From: Laguncularia racemosa
Lineage: Eukaryota > Streptophyta > Magnoliopsida > Myrtales > Combretaceae
Direction of reading: 5' to 3'
Length of the DNA: 64,000 bases
Assembly: GCA_037954665.1 (NCBI GenBank)
Contig: JBBMOL010000016.1
Location: 5,208,001 to 5,272,000 of the forward strand
The translations under genes were made by a program, and so were the position numbers. Below, piece after piece: positions 47,331 to 61,341 of the stretch (position 1 is its first letter; each line of letters starts with the position of its first letter). The notes beneath the pieces were generated by a model. The model searched no databases. It was not told where the DNA came from and saw nothing but the letters and a program-made list of their open reading frames with translations.

Positions 47331-50300
47331 TTGCTATCCCTAGATGATAACGATATATTTGTTGTTGGTGGACATTTTAGAGGCTATGTGAAATTATTTT
47401 ATTTTCGTTATCTTGCGGATGATATAAGAAAAGCCCAAGTCGGTAGAGAAAAGGAATATATGAGCAAAAAATCGGAAAAGTTGCCAGATTATGAACTTTG
47501 TCTTTACTGCAAGCACATTCATTATTCATGTGCTGAGCTAATTCTTTTGTAACCTGACTTAACTTAAAAGAACATGATTGATTGTAATTTCTGTAGCAAA
47601 AATATAGTTTAATTGTTAAAGTTTTTATAATTTAGTAATATGAATATTGATTTTCTAATGAAGTACAGCAGATTTAATTTTTTTTCTCTATTGAAATATT
47701 AGTTAGCAAAAGAAAAAAAAAAAAACATAGTTTAGCTGTCTTGTAGATTAAAAGATGAAACACAAAGGAAAATTCCAAGGGAAACAAAACAAGACCTTGC
47801 TTTTGACCTGGAGCGATTCGTAAAAGTGCGTGTGATGCTTTGATTATACGTATGTTTGTTTTTAAGAGAACGGAAAGGAGTTCAAATGGAAGTACTATTT
47901 TAACGTTGAAATGAAAACGCATTTTTAAATGATGGACACTTTTCTATGGTCTTTTTTTTTTTTAAAGAAAAATATAGAATTATATAATTAACTTTTCTTC
48001 CATTTTTATTTATTCCAATCCCTTGTTAAAAAGAGAAATAGATAGGATTTTTTTTCCCTTCACTTTTTCTTTAGCTCTAGTTTTTTCCACTCACTTCCTA
48101 GTTCCTTCCCCTTTCCCAAACATATTTATTAAGGTTCTTGAGTATTCTATAATCCCCTTTTCCCCATCATTACAAATAACTTCCATATCTACAATTGGAA
48201 CCTATGAGACCTTAGAACCGATTAGCATCACATGAATAGATAGGTTTCAAGATGTGTATTAAGTGTGATAAGGTGTGTTTCAATTTCAAAATTTCAAAAT
48301 CTATAGCCACATGATAGGATATAAAATAAAGTCTTGTACTCACCCTAGAATTTGTTAGAAACCTTTTTCCTTGTATACTGCATGCCCTAAGTTCTAAACA
48401 TACCTCATAATTTATTTATTTATATGGGGTAGATTGAAATTGACATATATTATAACTACTATATATAAGATTATTTTGACAAATGTAAAGGAAATTCATC
48501 CCTTTTAATCAAACTTATAACCTATCATTTGATGCTTACATTTAATCAGATAGTCAAATATATATCGTATCCCCAATTTAAGTTTGTATCCTTATTTATA
48601 TTTGTTGTACTATATATTACTTTGCATTTTTTCAAAAAATTGTTTCTTTTATATTTATTATAATTTACATTTAAAAGAGATAATAGCTGATAATTTAATA
48701 TCATAATTTTAAATATGAATTATTAACAATGTTTCAAAATAGAAAGGGTAAAAATGAAAAAAACTCACATGCTCCACAAGGAACCTTGGGACATGTAGAA
48801 TTTATAAAATAGATTCTAAGGTGGTTCTACTTAGTCATATGGTAAGTGATAGGTTTTAATTCCATTTTTTTTTTTAACATGCATTTATGAAATGGGGGTA
48901 TAAGAAGAGATGGACATGGGGCATATCATGGTGAATCAATTTCTTACTGCTATTATATTACTCCATGGTAGAAAATTTTACTATTGTTATTATTATCGTG
49001 TTATAAAATATAATGAAAACAAAATTTTATCATCGATCTCCTATTATATTATGATTTTTTTTTTATTGAGTACGGGTGTTACATTCATGGAGATAAAATC
49101 TATGGTTACCTATCTACTTTCAACAAAAACTATACTAATCATCAAACATTTTATCATATTCACTAAAAGCACTCAACTTAAAAGAAGAAAAAAAAAATCC
49201 AATTATTACCGCTTTGATGTAATAATTGGTCAGGCTTGTTCATAGTGTCCCGTCCTGTCAGCTGATCACCTCTACACTACTCGATTGATGGTGATTCGAT
49301 GGCAGGTCCCAATTTTTTTTTGGATGGGTAGTCCGGTGAAGTTGGATTGCTGAGTAATTCCGTGAAAAAGCATCCGTTGCATGGAGCAATCTGTGCAGGT
49401 GGAATTTTTCCTTTGATTGAAAGGTGCGGTGCATGGATCTTAAGGTCAGCCTCAAAGGTTGATTTGCTTCTATGTCATGCTTTTTGTAACTTGTAAGAAA
49501 TTCGCATCAATTGAACCAAATATCGATTATTCCATGTAAACTATGCTTGAGCAATACAAGGATCCTGACAGGTGCAGAGAATACATAATTATGTTTTCAC
49601 ATCGAACTTACATGAGGATTTGACAGAAAATGACCAAAGACATTGTTCGTTCATGATCAGGTGTGAAAAAAGCTTGATGCTGGTCTTCTAGAAAAAGGGC
49701 GATACGATTCCATGCATTTAACCTTTTTTTTTTTTTCCTTTCAATTTTCAAATAAAGAATGCACTTAATCGTAAAAGGCCCTTTCGGCTGATGAAATCTA
49801 TCTTGCATTTTGGGTGTCGGCATTTCATGATCAGGTTGCCGAATCAAGTACCTGTTCAGACTGGCCACACCAACATTTCTTAAATTTATACTTAAAAAAA
49901 AAGAACACCTTTTTTCCCTTTTAATAGAGCTATTGAAGAGGCACCACATAGCCATTTCATTAAGGAAAATAATATAAAAATTAAAAAGAAAACAGAAAAA
50001 AAGCCAAACAATTACCATTTCCGTCTGTCTGATACTTTAATTATGAAAAAGTACATCAATGTTGTACTACTTTTTCACCTTTAGTCTTTAACTTTTTTCT
50101 TTTTTTAGTTTAAATCTTTAATATTTTTAAAACTTAAAAAAAAACCTTTTATAAACTCTTTTAAATTTTTTATTTATTCATTTATGATATACATTAACTT
50201 TAAATTAACGATAATTAAATTAATAAAATGATAATATTAAATATATTTATTTATAGAATATAATAAAAAACAATGTTAAATATATAAAATGATATAATGT

Positions 50301-51950
50301 AACAAAAAATAATTAAAAATACAAAAATAATAATTAAATTAAGAAAAAGGGATTAGAAAAATTTATTTGTACACTAACTATCTTGGCTAATCAATACAAA
50401 GCTAATCATAAGTCAATAAATGCTTAAAATGAATAGAAAATTTAATGTATTCAATCAAAAATTTTTTATAAGGTTTTGAAAACATTGAGGAGTCAAATAG
50501 AATAAAAAGAAGGTTAAGCACTTGAATAAAAAAATAGGTAAACATTGAGAATTAAAAATATACTTTTTTTCATTTAATTACATATACACAAATCTATTTC
50601 TCGCTTGTCATGTCCTAATACTAATAGATGGGACAATTTCTCTATATATTGTTATACAAATAAAATATATATATGACCTTAGAATTTTGCTTGCTAAAAT
50701 CTATAATTATGAATATAACTAACTATAAATTATCAAAGGTCAACTATGAGTTTGCAGTTTTAAACATATCATAAATATGACTTCTCTAAAAATTTAAAAT
50801 ATTAATAACAAACTTTGAATAAAAATAAGTAACAACTAGGTCTACAGTAAAAGGCAAAGTCATTGGTTTGACTATTGTCACCTCTACCACCAATGTAGAC
50901 ATTGCATCCAAACTCTTAATACCCAACATCATCAAGCTCTTCAATAATTGAAATCAAAATCCCAACCAAAGAGTTATGAAGCCTACTAAATAAGCACTAT
51001 CTCAAGCATATACATATACTACGGTTGGATGCAAGCTTATACACATAATTAACTAAATGCATAAACAAAACAAATAACAACCACAATTCTAGTTCTTAAT
51101 CTTGTTTAAGTGAGGGATAGCGGGTACAGTCAATCATGTCATTTAGTGTTAATTTTAAGCAAATGTAACTATTCAAATTTAATCATGCCATTTAGTAATG
51201 CTACTACTGCATGAAGATCTACAAGGACTATAATATTGCTAGCTTAGCAAAATGACTATTACCTATGAGTAACAAATTTACATAATGATAGGAGAATATA
51301 CTCAAATAGAACAGTTGTATTGGCCTTTGTAATCACTAATTGGTAGGAAAGTAGTTGAGGTAGTTGTACAATAGACTCTTAGAAAAATATTTATCACCGA
51401 GTATAAATAAAAGAAAGCAAATAAGAGAAAGGGATCTTATCATTCCTTGAAATTCACCTCATGTACTTTGGGAGATTGTCTTGCTCGAAAAGACAAATCT
51501 TTCATCTTCTTTACCTCATAACAACATTCAATTAGAAACCTTAATAGTTAGTTTAGTAGAAAGCAAGTGAAACACTTAAACACGATAGATAATAAGAGTG
51601 ATTTTACTTGATTGTGGCTAAAAGAGGAGAAAGAAGAAATGAGGCTTTCATATCAACTTTAGATTCTTCTATAGAATTAGGGTTGGATGTCTCTTACTTG
51701 TTAGTAGGCTTTGGGCTTACTCATAATTGGCTTGCTAACAATTGGTGCTCTGGTCTATTGCTCTAGGATAAATTAGAGAAATATGCTCAAGCTTTGCAAA
51801 AAATGCTTTTCCAAGAGTTAGAAAAAAAAATTGAGTTGATGACACAACATATGCAAAATGTGCATGTTAATAGTAATCAGACACATAGTATTTCTTCACA
51901 AAATTCAAAGCTACCATAGGAGTCATCATCTATACATGTAGATCATTGTT
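47331..51950. other. AT-rich intergenic region, no recognised gene
   Basis: Contains a 73-codon open frame (47331-47552) and a 136-codon minus frame (49608-50018) without recognisable motifs. The 51760-51920 stretch encodes a Gln/Lys-rich helix-like fragment in one frame (ALQKMLFQELEKKIELMTQH) that could be a transposon protein remnant. Nothing stronger can be claimed. Confidence 0.4.
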
Positions 51951-51954
51951 GAAA

Positions 51955-54900
51955 GGTATCAAATTAGAAATGAAAAACCCTAAAAATAACAAATAAGGTC
52001 AAAGGAAATGAAAAGGAAAATTTTGGATTGAATTACAAAGGAATTTTAAGTTTGAAAATTTTATTTTTCTAAAAAGGACCTTTTTACCTTTAAAATTGTT
52101 TTTATCGAAATTGGACTCAAAATTTCTTAGAGACCCTAAATATGATCCTAAGACTTTAACTAAGTAAATAAAATCAAATAAAAAATATTTGGAAATGATT
52201 GGAAAAAAAAATTTAATTCAAAGGTCAATTGGGTAAAATGACCAAAATGCCCCTAGGCCTATTTTCTTAAAGGATGATTATTTAAATTGAGTTTCAAGGG
52301 AATTTTTGGAAAAAGAAATGGAAGATATGTCAGCTGGACAAGTGGTATAAATTTCAGAAAAATAAAATGAAAATATAAACAAAAGGTGAACACATGCCAC
52401 TTTAAGTGCCAACCCACCAAAACCCTAGTGTTCCTCAATTTTCTAAACCTTTAAACCCACCTTAAAAGCTCTGTTTTGGACAGAAAACTCAGCCCCCTCT
52501 CCTCTGGCTTTGGACGTAAGAAAGGTAAGGAAGAAAACCCATTTTTCTAGCTTAAGCCTTAATCCTTCAACCTAGCCATTTACCTACCTTTTTAGCTACT
52601 AATTCAAGTTATTTTGATGTAAGTTTTAGGTCAAGAACAAGGTGAAGATTCTAGATAAAGCAGGTTCATCTACACGTGATAATAAGTTTAGTGGTAAGTG
52701 AAAATTTGTAAGTTTTTTTATGAAAACAATAAGATTAATCCATATTTTAGGTGCTAAATGAGTTGATCTGATGTAAGGAGTTGAGATGGAATCAAAGGAA
52801 ACTCCTTCCTTACCCTTTTGAAGAGGCGACTAGATCAAGGACAAAGAAAAATCTTAGGTTTTCATTAAGGTAAGCTTAAAATCTATCTTAAACAAGTGAT
52901 TTAGTGAAATTAGAAGTTATTGAGCATGATAGTTTGTTGATTTTTCTTGAATATTGATGATGGGTTGTAGGTATCCTTGTAACACCACTATTCTTGTTTC
53001 CTAAAGTGATGTTTGATGATTTAAGTGTTAATCTAGGTCTTGATATGCTAGATGTGTTATTGGGTATTGGAAATGTAGTTAAGAATTAAGTTTAATGCAC
53101 TTAATTAGAGATTTTGTTGAACAAGGAGTAATCGCTACTATGATGATGAATTTGAGGCTTAATTTGTTCTTTTCAAATCTGGTTTGAGTGTTGATTTGTG
53201 ATAAATTGAGGGTTGGAGTAAGAACTCATGACATCTAGATTGAATTTGGTGATTAAAAGTGGGAGTTAGTATGATAGTTGAACTAGGTGATTAAATGGAA
53301 TCATTTGATGATTTAATTATTAATTCCCAACACCTTGATATGTCTTTGATGTGATTAATTTGATGGAAATTAAAATTATAAGATAAGTATTGAGTTTAGT
53401 AAGAATTGAGGATGACTTGGGTTGAATTGTAGTGTGAGTGAACTTGGAATTTTGAATTTCTTACATATTGTGTGATGTTCAATTCTAAAAGAAATATGAC
53501 AAATTATGTTTATTTTGGGTTAATTTAGTAGAATTATGATTTAATCATGAATAGGAATTTGTTTGGCTATGAAATGAGGCTTAGAGGTGATAATGTGTTG
53601 AATTGGACCAAGGAATGGATGAAATTTTATGTTGGGGCATGTCCACTAGCATTTTCTTTGTTTTGATGGTATTTTAGGCTTAAAAATGAAAAATAAATGA
53701 TGTATTAAACACTAAGAAGAAGTAGGAACAAGTAAGCTTTGGTTTGAGGTGATTTGGACCTAAGTTGAATAAGTTATGGACTTCTAAAGTTAGAAATTCG
53801 TAATTAAAATTGGTCTGATAATTTAAGGGCCTTAAATTGAATATAATCAGGTTCTTTATATATATATATAAAATAAGTAGTTGAAGTGATAAGGAGACAT
53901 ATGGCTTTGGTTTCACTTAATTTGGGTTTAAATTAAGTAAGTTATGACCCATTAAAGTTAAGATATTAATTTGTGACGAGTTAAGATTAAGTTAGATTAT
54001 GGTTTAATTAAATTGGGTCAAGGTCAACCCAACCACAAGTCAGCCCAACCAAAATAGGCTCAAGAGCTACCTTCTTACCCTTCCTTGAGTGGCTCATGAA
54101 ATTAAATATAATTTATTTAAACAGGCCGGATTAACTAAACAATCATAATTGGGCCAAAATAAAATTTGGCATGATAATGTGGACCAAATAACTAATGGGC
54201 GCAAAATCCAAACTTTAAAATGTAATTGGGCTAATTTCTTCCTAAGGCTTATATCTTAAATAGGCCTTAACACGAAAAATAACTCAATCGGGTTTCAAAC
54301 TAATTTAAGGCTCGAATTAAACTACCTAATTAAAATAAATTAGATTTAGGCTTGAAAAATAAAATTGGCTTGCCTAATTACAATAAAACCTAAATGGACC
54401 CAAGACCTAAAACATACTTGGACCCATTAAACTTTAGGGCCTAAATCCTAAATGAGCCCTAATAAACACATTAAATTTAATTGGACTTTAAACCCATCAA
54501 GGCCTTAAATTAATTAGAGACTTAACATGGAATTATAACGAAACTTAATAAATCAATTGGACTTATGATACAACTAATGGGACCAATTAAACATAATAAA
54601 CCTAGGTTAATTAAAAGAGATTGAATTAATCTAATGTGACTTAAAATATATTTAGTAATTATAACTAAACTTAACTAAATTAATTAGGGCTAGTAGGCTT
54701 AATTCCAAATATAATTGGGCTTATTTTATTAAAAAGGCACAAATACCTAATTGAGCCTTAAACCTAATAAGAGTTAAAATTTATATAACTTATTAGGTTT
54801 AATTAAATAAACTCTAAATAGTTCAACTCACAATTAGCTAAAAGTTAATTGAGCTTAAATAACATTAACTGGGCTTGTAATTAACATGGACCTTAAGTAA

Positions 54901-55408
54901 CGTAAACCAAACCTAGAATAGGATTCAATCATTTAAAATAATCATCCGACTTATAATTTTCTTTTGATGCATAAAACCAACTTAATTGGAACTGGATTGC
55001 AATTCAGGATTGTTGATCTTTCAGATACGTAGTAACTTACTTGTTGTGTGCTAGGATAGAAAATGAAACCTGACTAATAATTAACTCGACAACTACTTGT
55101 TGCTTATGCTTAGATACTTGAGTCAGCAAGTGACAAACCTTAGATCGAGAATATGATTGTGGTCATATATCTTGAAATTATATGGTAGTTAGGCGCTTAA
55201 GTCACCAAGGGTGACTCAATAGGTAGCCGATAAATGAAAACGTATTAGATAATAAACATTATAAATGAAGAAAAGGTATATTGAGAGTTGTTCAGGGTTA
55301 TGGGTCCTAACAGGTAATACGATAAAACTGGATTGTAATTAGTGAAAACCATATAACGATTTAAAAAGCCAACCTAATGCATCCTCATCATTAAACTTTG
55401 AAATTTCT
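51955..55408 (+). mobile_element. Tekay/Del-like gypsy LTR (copy 3, plus), 3' truncated
   Basis: Matches copy 2 from GAAAAACCCTAAA onward and, inverted, copy 1 as far as 14400. It is uninterrupted at the sites where solo LTR 1 and the CRM-like element sit in the other copies. The matching sequence stops at 55408, where a different LTR end (TGTCACACCCC, 55409) begins. No TG start or target-site duplication was found. Confidence 0.55.
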
Positions 55409-55827
55409 TGTCACACCCCTAATTCATTATAACAAAGATAGTTTGCCATGTAACTTACTTACGTAGAGTATGTAAGGTTACAATTATTAGATGAGTTTCT
55501 AAACTAGTTTTAGGATTTTAAAACATTATTTAATTTTTGAAAACAAATTCGTGGATTGTGCGATTTTTGAAGACATTTGGTGGTTGTGAATCATAAAATC
55601 ATTTAATACAATAAGAAAGGATAAACTAAGTCTTAAGGCCTATAGGACCCATACAAAAGATACAAACCATATAATTACAATTGCTTCTTTTGCCATGGAG
55701 GCTAAAGCTTTAGATTGATATCAATGGATGTAAAAGGATAAACACTTGAGTTTGTGGCAAAATTTCAAGAAGGCATTGCAAATGTGCTTTAGACCTTTGG
55801 AGTCTGAGGATATAGAAGGTGTACTTT
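55409..55827 (-). mobile_element. end fragment of a Tekay/Del-like LTR (minus)
   Basis: On the minus strand it ends AATTAGGGGTGTGACA, a typical end for this LTR group. It shares the block around TAAACTAGTTTTAGGATTTT (55500) with 13735-13930 of copy 1 in the same orientation. It is cut at its left side by the TGATAAG start of the next element at 55828. Confidence 0.45.
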
Positions 55828-57330
55828 TGATAAGTGTTATAAAACACTTATTAATTGTTAATTTTTATATAGTCTTCAGTTTAATTTCTAAATATTTTGA
55901 ATAGATAATACACTTAATTAGTCTTTATTTTGATTTCAGGTCTTTGAAAAGTAACTTTGGATATAATGAAGCAAAGTTCTCTAATTTGCACACAAATTGG
56001 AGCAAAAATGATAAAGTTATGGAATTGAAAAGGCTGATACAATCTCTAACATGATCTTGTCAGAAATCATGTCAAGTATTACTTAGAATAAGGCTTGAAG
56101 GAGAACCCGTGCTATAGGTTGTGCAAAGCTACACGAGTAGTGACATGCCTATGTCAAAGGGTGTGTTGAGGCTAATTTTTAAGGATTTTCAAGTAATTTC
56201 TAAATGAGAGATATATGAGTACTTGCATGACCGTACTATGACCATGTTAAATGAAGATTCCAATTTCCAAATTAATCGCATGAGTTGAAGATTACTTTTC
56301 TAAAGAGTGATTCATCCAAAAGATTTAATTTCTTTTTTGAAAAGCTAAGTTTCCTATCTTTTGAAGATGTGATTTCATGCTTACTAAAACTTTGTTTTCT
56401 CATATATGAAGATTTCATTCTACTCTAGAAAACTATAGTTTTCTTAGATAGGAGGTGTTTAACCAATATAGAAGGGGTTAGAGTCCAAGCTTTGAGTCGG
56501 AGAATTTTAGAATTAGCATTATAAGTACTTACAAAATTTTACTATTACTTTATCGATACTTTTCTTTATACATTATTTTTATAGTTTTCCTTTTAATTTA
56601 TTATGATGTTAACTTAATTTTCTTTTATATTCAGGTATGATGAACCTTAGAGTATACATGTGATTTTATGGTTTATTATTTAATGAAGTTAGTGATATTC
56701 TTACAATCCAATTTTGTGTGCTTTATTATTTTCAAATTAATATTACCAATTTATTAGTTTGAAGTTCGATTTCTTACATAGAGATTAAGAGATCCTGTAT
56801 TTCAATAGATTTGCCATAATTGGAAGGAGTTGTATAGAATCATAAAGATAATAGGATGTAAATTTTTCGAAGTAGGGTTAAACTTAATAGTGAACTTCAT
56901 ACATTGAAGGTAATGCAATTTTAAGAGTTTTAAATAAGAAGAAATTCTGATTAATTAACTTGGAATTAAGAGTTAGTAGACTCAAGAGAGCTATTAGTTT
57001 ATTATAAAAATTTTCATGGTTTGAGAATATAATAATGGAATTGAATGATAATTAGTTAATTGCATTAGTAATTTCAGAGAGATTCAATCCAAGCATGCTT
57101 CTATAGATTGTTATTTTCTTATATTTACTTATTATTTTTTATTAATTTTATTACTCGAAGATAGATAATAGGAGAAAAATGTAATACTAGTAATTATAGT
57201 CTCTATGAGATCAACACTTGATATTATTATCCGCTATATTATAGTATCAATAGGTGCACTTGTCTATAGGTTTAGGATAGAGGATAGATCAACATTAACT
57301 TTCCAAACATGCGCAGACTAATTCAATTAA
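55828..57330 (+). mobile_element. LTR-like sequence starting TGATAAGTG (Athila/Tat style), decayed
   Basis: Starts TGATAAGTGTTATAAAACAC. It has the same layout as 62655-64000: a TGATA start, degenerate CCGTG-containing words in the middle (ACCCGTGC at 56106), and a GGTGCACTTGTCTATAGG-type word near the right end (GCGCTTGTCTAGGG in the other). No primer-binding site or partner LTR is visible. Clade style is inference. Confidence 0.35.
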
Positions 57331-57649
57331 AGAGTATTAATCTCAATTTGAGTCTCTTTTGAATAGGTTGGTAGATCTTTTCGTTCATTTCCTTTCAAAT
57401 TATTTTGTTTTTTGGACTTAAACCTTATATTTAAAGAGACGTCCAAGTTGCTAGACTTGTTTCTCTAATGCATGCAATCTAGCTTGCAAAAATGCATGAA
57501 TTTAAATATGTGGATTGTGGACCAATTCTCTTACCTTAAACACTTCACCTTCACTTGTTACTTCTTCTAAATCAACACCCACCTGACAATTTTCAAAACC
57601 ACCTTTTTTGCAGAATTCTTTTGCAAATACTCCTACTCCTTTAGTTTCT

Positions 57650-60600
57650 TCTTTACATATAAAAGGCTCAAATTTCTAAATAAGGTCAATTGAATTAAGA
57701 AAGAAGATGTAAATACTCGAATAAATATATTATTTAACATGTATTATAAAATATAATTAAGCTAAAAATGGGATTTTCATAAAACTTGAGGGGAAAATTG
57801 GACATTTCCTAAAGGAGTGTATAACCTCTCATTTGACCTAGCACTCTCCTTTTCCACAATTTCACAGTAACACAATAAAAGAAAGGAGAACACTCTTTAT
57901 AGAAACCTAAAGGCGACTAAGAGGAGTACAATGAAGTTCAATTCCATTTACAAGAGGCAAGGATTTTATGCTAGAATTTCAATCATGATTACGGAATTAA
58001 GAACTTATATAAGTGTTGTGTGCTCATCGAAATTTGGATCAAGGGGAGAGGTAGAATGAACACCAAGTCTAACAATTAAGGAACCTGAATCAAGAAATTG
58101 AGAAGTAAGTAATCTAATCCATGTAAATTGATTAGAAATCTCACATTTTAGGATTTTATTAAGCTTAAGATTAAGGGAGGATGTTGGAATTGGATCAAAT
58201 TTGAGAAGAAGAAATTAGGGTTCGTGGTAAAAATTAGGGAACATGGTTAAGTATATGCCCATGTACTTAATCATGTTGAATGCATGTCAAGGATGTTGAA
58301 CATGGTTAGGTTAAACGCTTGTGTTGTAGGGCGTGTCGAAGGGAAAAATTCATAGAAAGGTATATGACCATCAATACGATTGTGTACCTAGACATGTTAA
58401 ACTTCAGAATCCATAGAAAGGTACATGACCATCAATATGACCGTGTACTTGGGCTTGCTAAAGTATACGGTTCCAAATACGATTGCATACTTAGGGAAAG
58501 ACTTTATTCTTGAATTGATTTTCAATTAAACAAATTTCTACACAAGCTAGATAGCTAGTAAAACTTTAGAAAATCTAATAGACTAAGAGAATTAAGAGGT
58601 TAGATTATTCTTAGATTAGTACTAAGAAAGATTTATTGATGTTTTACAAATTTTAGCTTAGCTTAAGTTTAGAACTAAATGTGCTTAAGATTAGGATTCA
58701 AGGTACGTGTAAATTGTGTGTTTCTTGTGCTTGTTTAAGTTAGTATATATTAAACTTGATTAAGTTGAATGAAATGGTTAAATGTTTAAGTGGTTGTTGT
58801 TTGTGCTTAGCTCAGCTTAGGGGCCTATAGTGGCAGATCCTTAAAGAGCACTCCAATGATCCTTATGTAACATTGTCTTTAGTTGAGTTGTGCTTGGAAA
58901 TGATTTAGGTTGGTTTAAGGTTTAAGTGATCATGGGTGTGGAGCCTATAGTGGTGGTTCTCATCACCAAGTTTAAGTGAATAAGTATTCACGAATGTGGG
59001 GCTCATAGTGGTAGTTCCCATCTCCAGTTTATGTTTCAAATGTTTAAGTATGTTAAGCGAGTTTGAGTACCCTACTGTTGCTTGTGGGCTTAAAGTATAT
59101 CATGAAATGGTTGCTTGCTGTTTAAGTTTTGCATAACATATGTCAATTAAGTTCTTGTGTGTTCATGTGTGTATGCTTGTGTTATACATACTGGATATTA
59201 GCTCACCTCTTGGGGATATATTTTTAGAAGTAAGTATCGAGGGAGTTGATAACCCAGAAGGTAACTTGGGAGTGAATGAACTAGAGAGGGATGAAGAAGA
59301 CAATTTTCATTATTATTATGGTGAATAGAATTTAGGAGAAATTGAGCTATATATGGTGATAAATTTTGAGATCTTAGAGGAAAAATAGATTAGTGTTTTA
59401 TGATTATTCCGTCGAGCTAGATGTTGATTATAGATTTCATGTTAAATGGGTTGTAAGATTTGAATGATGAATTAGATTATACTTATATAATGTTGGATAT
59501 ATATTGAGTATTTTGTATTGTGGTTATAGAAATTACATGATTAAGTGATATTAGAGTAGTTTCAGAGTCTTAATGTGTCTTTGTATGATAAGGACACGTG
59601 ACAAGTCATAGTATGCCTGAGTTTCAGGGTGTTACAATCATAGCATAGGTTTATGATCTTTAAGGACATAAGTTTGGATCTATAGAGAACAGGTTGATGA
59701 TCTTTAGGGAATTAGGTTTTGATCTAGAGTATAGGTTAATGATCTTGATGAACTTAAGCTTGTTGATCCTTAGAAAATTAAGTATTGATAATTAGACATA
59801 AGTTTCAAACGGTAAAGTATAGGATATGATGTTTAGAGAAATTAAGTATTTGATTCGTAAGATGGTGAGACATGAAGAGAGTGGGAAAATATGGGATGTT
59901 TAATTTATTCATTAATTTATTTTATTGTAGTACTATTTTATTTTTATTTATTTCAACTATTAAGTTATATATATGAGTATGCATTACGAGTAGTGGTATA
60001 TGTGTATATACTTACACACCATGACACTAACATTGATTTATACTAACTTAAATATGTCCGGTTGTCTCTTCTTAAGCAGAATGTCTCTAAAACGAATCAT
60101 CGAATTAGGAGTAAGAATGGGAAGGGAATCATGAGGGTTAGTAGCCATAGGGGGGGAAGAGGTTAGGTGGCTGGAGAGACAGTCCAGCTATTGCAGACTG
60201 TGAATCACATGGTAGGGTTGTTGTCACAACAACATCAAGCCCCCATTGTTCCACAGTGCAAAAATGCCAATGAACCTGTCAGCTTTGATAGGTTCATCTA
60301 GGTGGCTAAGGAATTTAACCTAAGAATGGATGACCTCATTGAAGCAAAAGATTGGGTACAAAAAATGGAGAAGACATTTGATCTCTTTTAGATAGCAGAA
60401 GACATGAAAGTCAATTATGCTGCATTCATGTTGAAGGGAATTGCAGCAAAATGATGGGCCTTAGTTCCTAGACTGACAGGGGAATGCATGAACTAAGCAA
60501 TGTTCAAGGAGCTATTTCATTAAAGATACTTCCTTAGTAGCTTTAGGGGCAGGATTAAGTATTCATGGTTATGGAGTTCGTAGTGGGATTTCCCATCACC

Positions 60601-61341
60601 ATGTTTAAGGTTTAAGTGATCATGAGTGTGAGGCTCGTAGTGATAGTTCTCATTACTACGTTTAAGGTTTAAGGGATCATGAGTATGAGGCCTGTAGCAT
60701 TAATTTCCATCACTAGTTCATGTTCTAAATGTTTGAATGTGTTAAGGGGGTTATGAGTACTCTACCGTTGCTTATGAGCTTAAAGTATATCATGAAATGG
60801 TTCCTTACTATTTAAATCTGCATAACGTATGTGAATTAAGTTCCTATTGGTTCATGCGTTTGTGCTTATGTTATACGTATTGGGCATTTGCTCATCCCTT
60901 ATAGATATTTTTTTAGATGCAGGTATTGAGGGAGTTGAAAACCTAGGAGGTAACTTGGGTGTGAATGAACTAGAGAGGGAGGAAGAAGATGATTTTCATT
61001 ATTATTAGAGTGAATAGACTTTAAGAGAAATTGATTTACATATGTTAATAAATTTTGAGATCTTGGAGGAAAAATAGATTAGTGTTTTATAATTATTCCA
61101 TTGCGTTAGATGTTGATTATGGATTTCATGTTAAATGGGTTGTAAGATTTGAATAATGAATTAGACTGTATTTATATGATGTTGGATATATACTAAGTAT
61201 TTTGTAGTGTGGTTATAGAAATTACATGATTAAGTGATATTAGAGTGGTTCTAGAGCCTCAACATGTCCTTATATAATACAGACATGTAGTGAGTTATAG
61301 CGTGCTTGGGTTTTAGTGTGCCTAAGTTTTGGGGTGTTATA
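57650..61341 (+). mobile_element. decayed Tekay/Del-like element: LTR, gag remnant, partial LTR
   Basis: The first LTR ends GGGTGTTACA at 59636. A second copy of its last roughly 800 bases is at 60550-61341 and ends GGGGTGTTATA. Between them lie a degenerate leader with repeated TGATCTTTA words and a gag fragment. The sequence after 59636 (ATCATAGCATAGG) looks like a damaged initiator-Met primer-binding site that has lost its TGGT. Pol, and the first part of the 3' LTR, are deleted. The left end of the first LTR is uncertain (a block like the start of copies 1-3 is at 57663). Confidence 0.6.
60180..60540 (+). pseudogene. gypsy gag fragment with five in-frame stops, no frameshift
   Basis: One frame reads LLSQQHQAPIVPQ, then EPVSFDRFI, then DDLIEAKDWVQKMEKTFDLF, IAEDMKVNYAAFMLKGIAAK and AMFKELFH, with TAG, TAG, TGA, TAA and TAA between blocks. 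The W..ME..F..., KV..A.FML.G.A..W and FKELF..RYF pattern is that of gypsy retrotransposon gag. The frame is preserved throughout, so decay has been by base substitution. Confidence 0.75.

Noticed and set aside
47331..47552. 73-codon open frame with CLYCKHIHYSC
   Set aside because: A Cys/His pattern is present, but there is no recognisable family, no promoter or exon structure, and the surroundings are AT-rich intergenic DNA.
49608..50018. 136-codon minus-strand frame with hydrophobic N-terminus
   Set aside because: AT-rich composition, no motif, and a run of Lys from an A/T tract. Not supported as a gene.
59140..59328. 62-codon frame ending in an acidic stretch
   Set aside because: It lies in the Tekay-like LTR, and the same stretch is repeated at 60830-61010 with a stop. 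It is not a gene.
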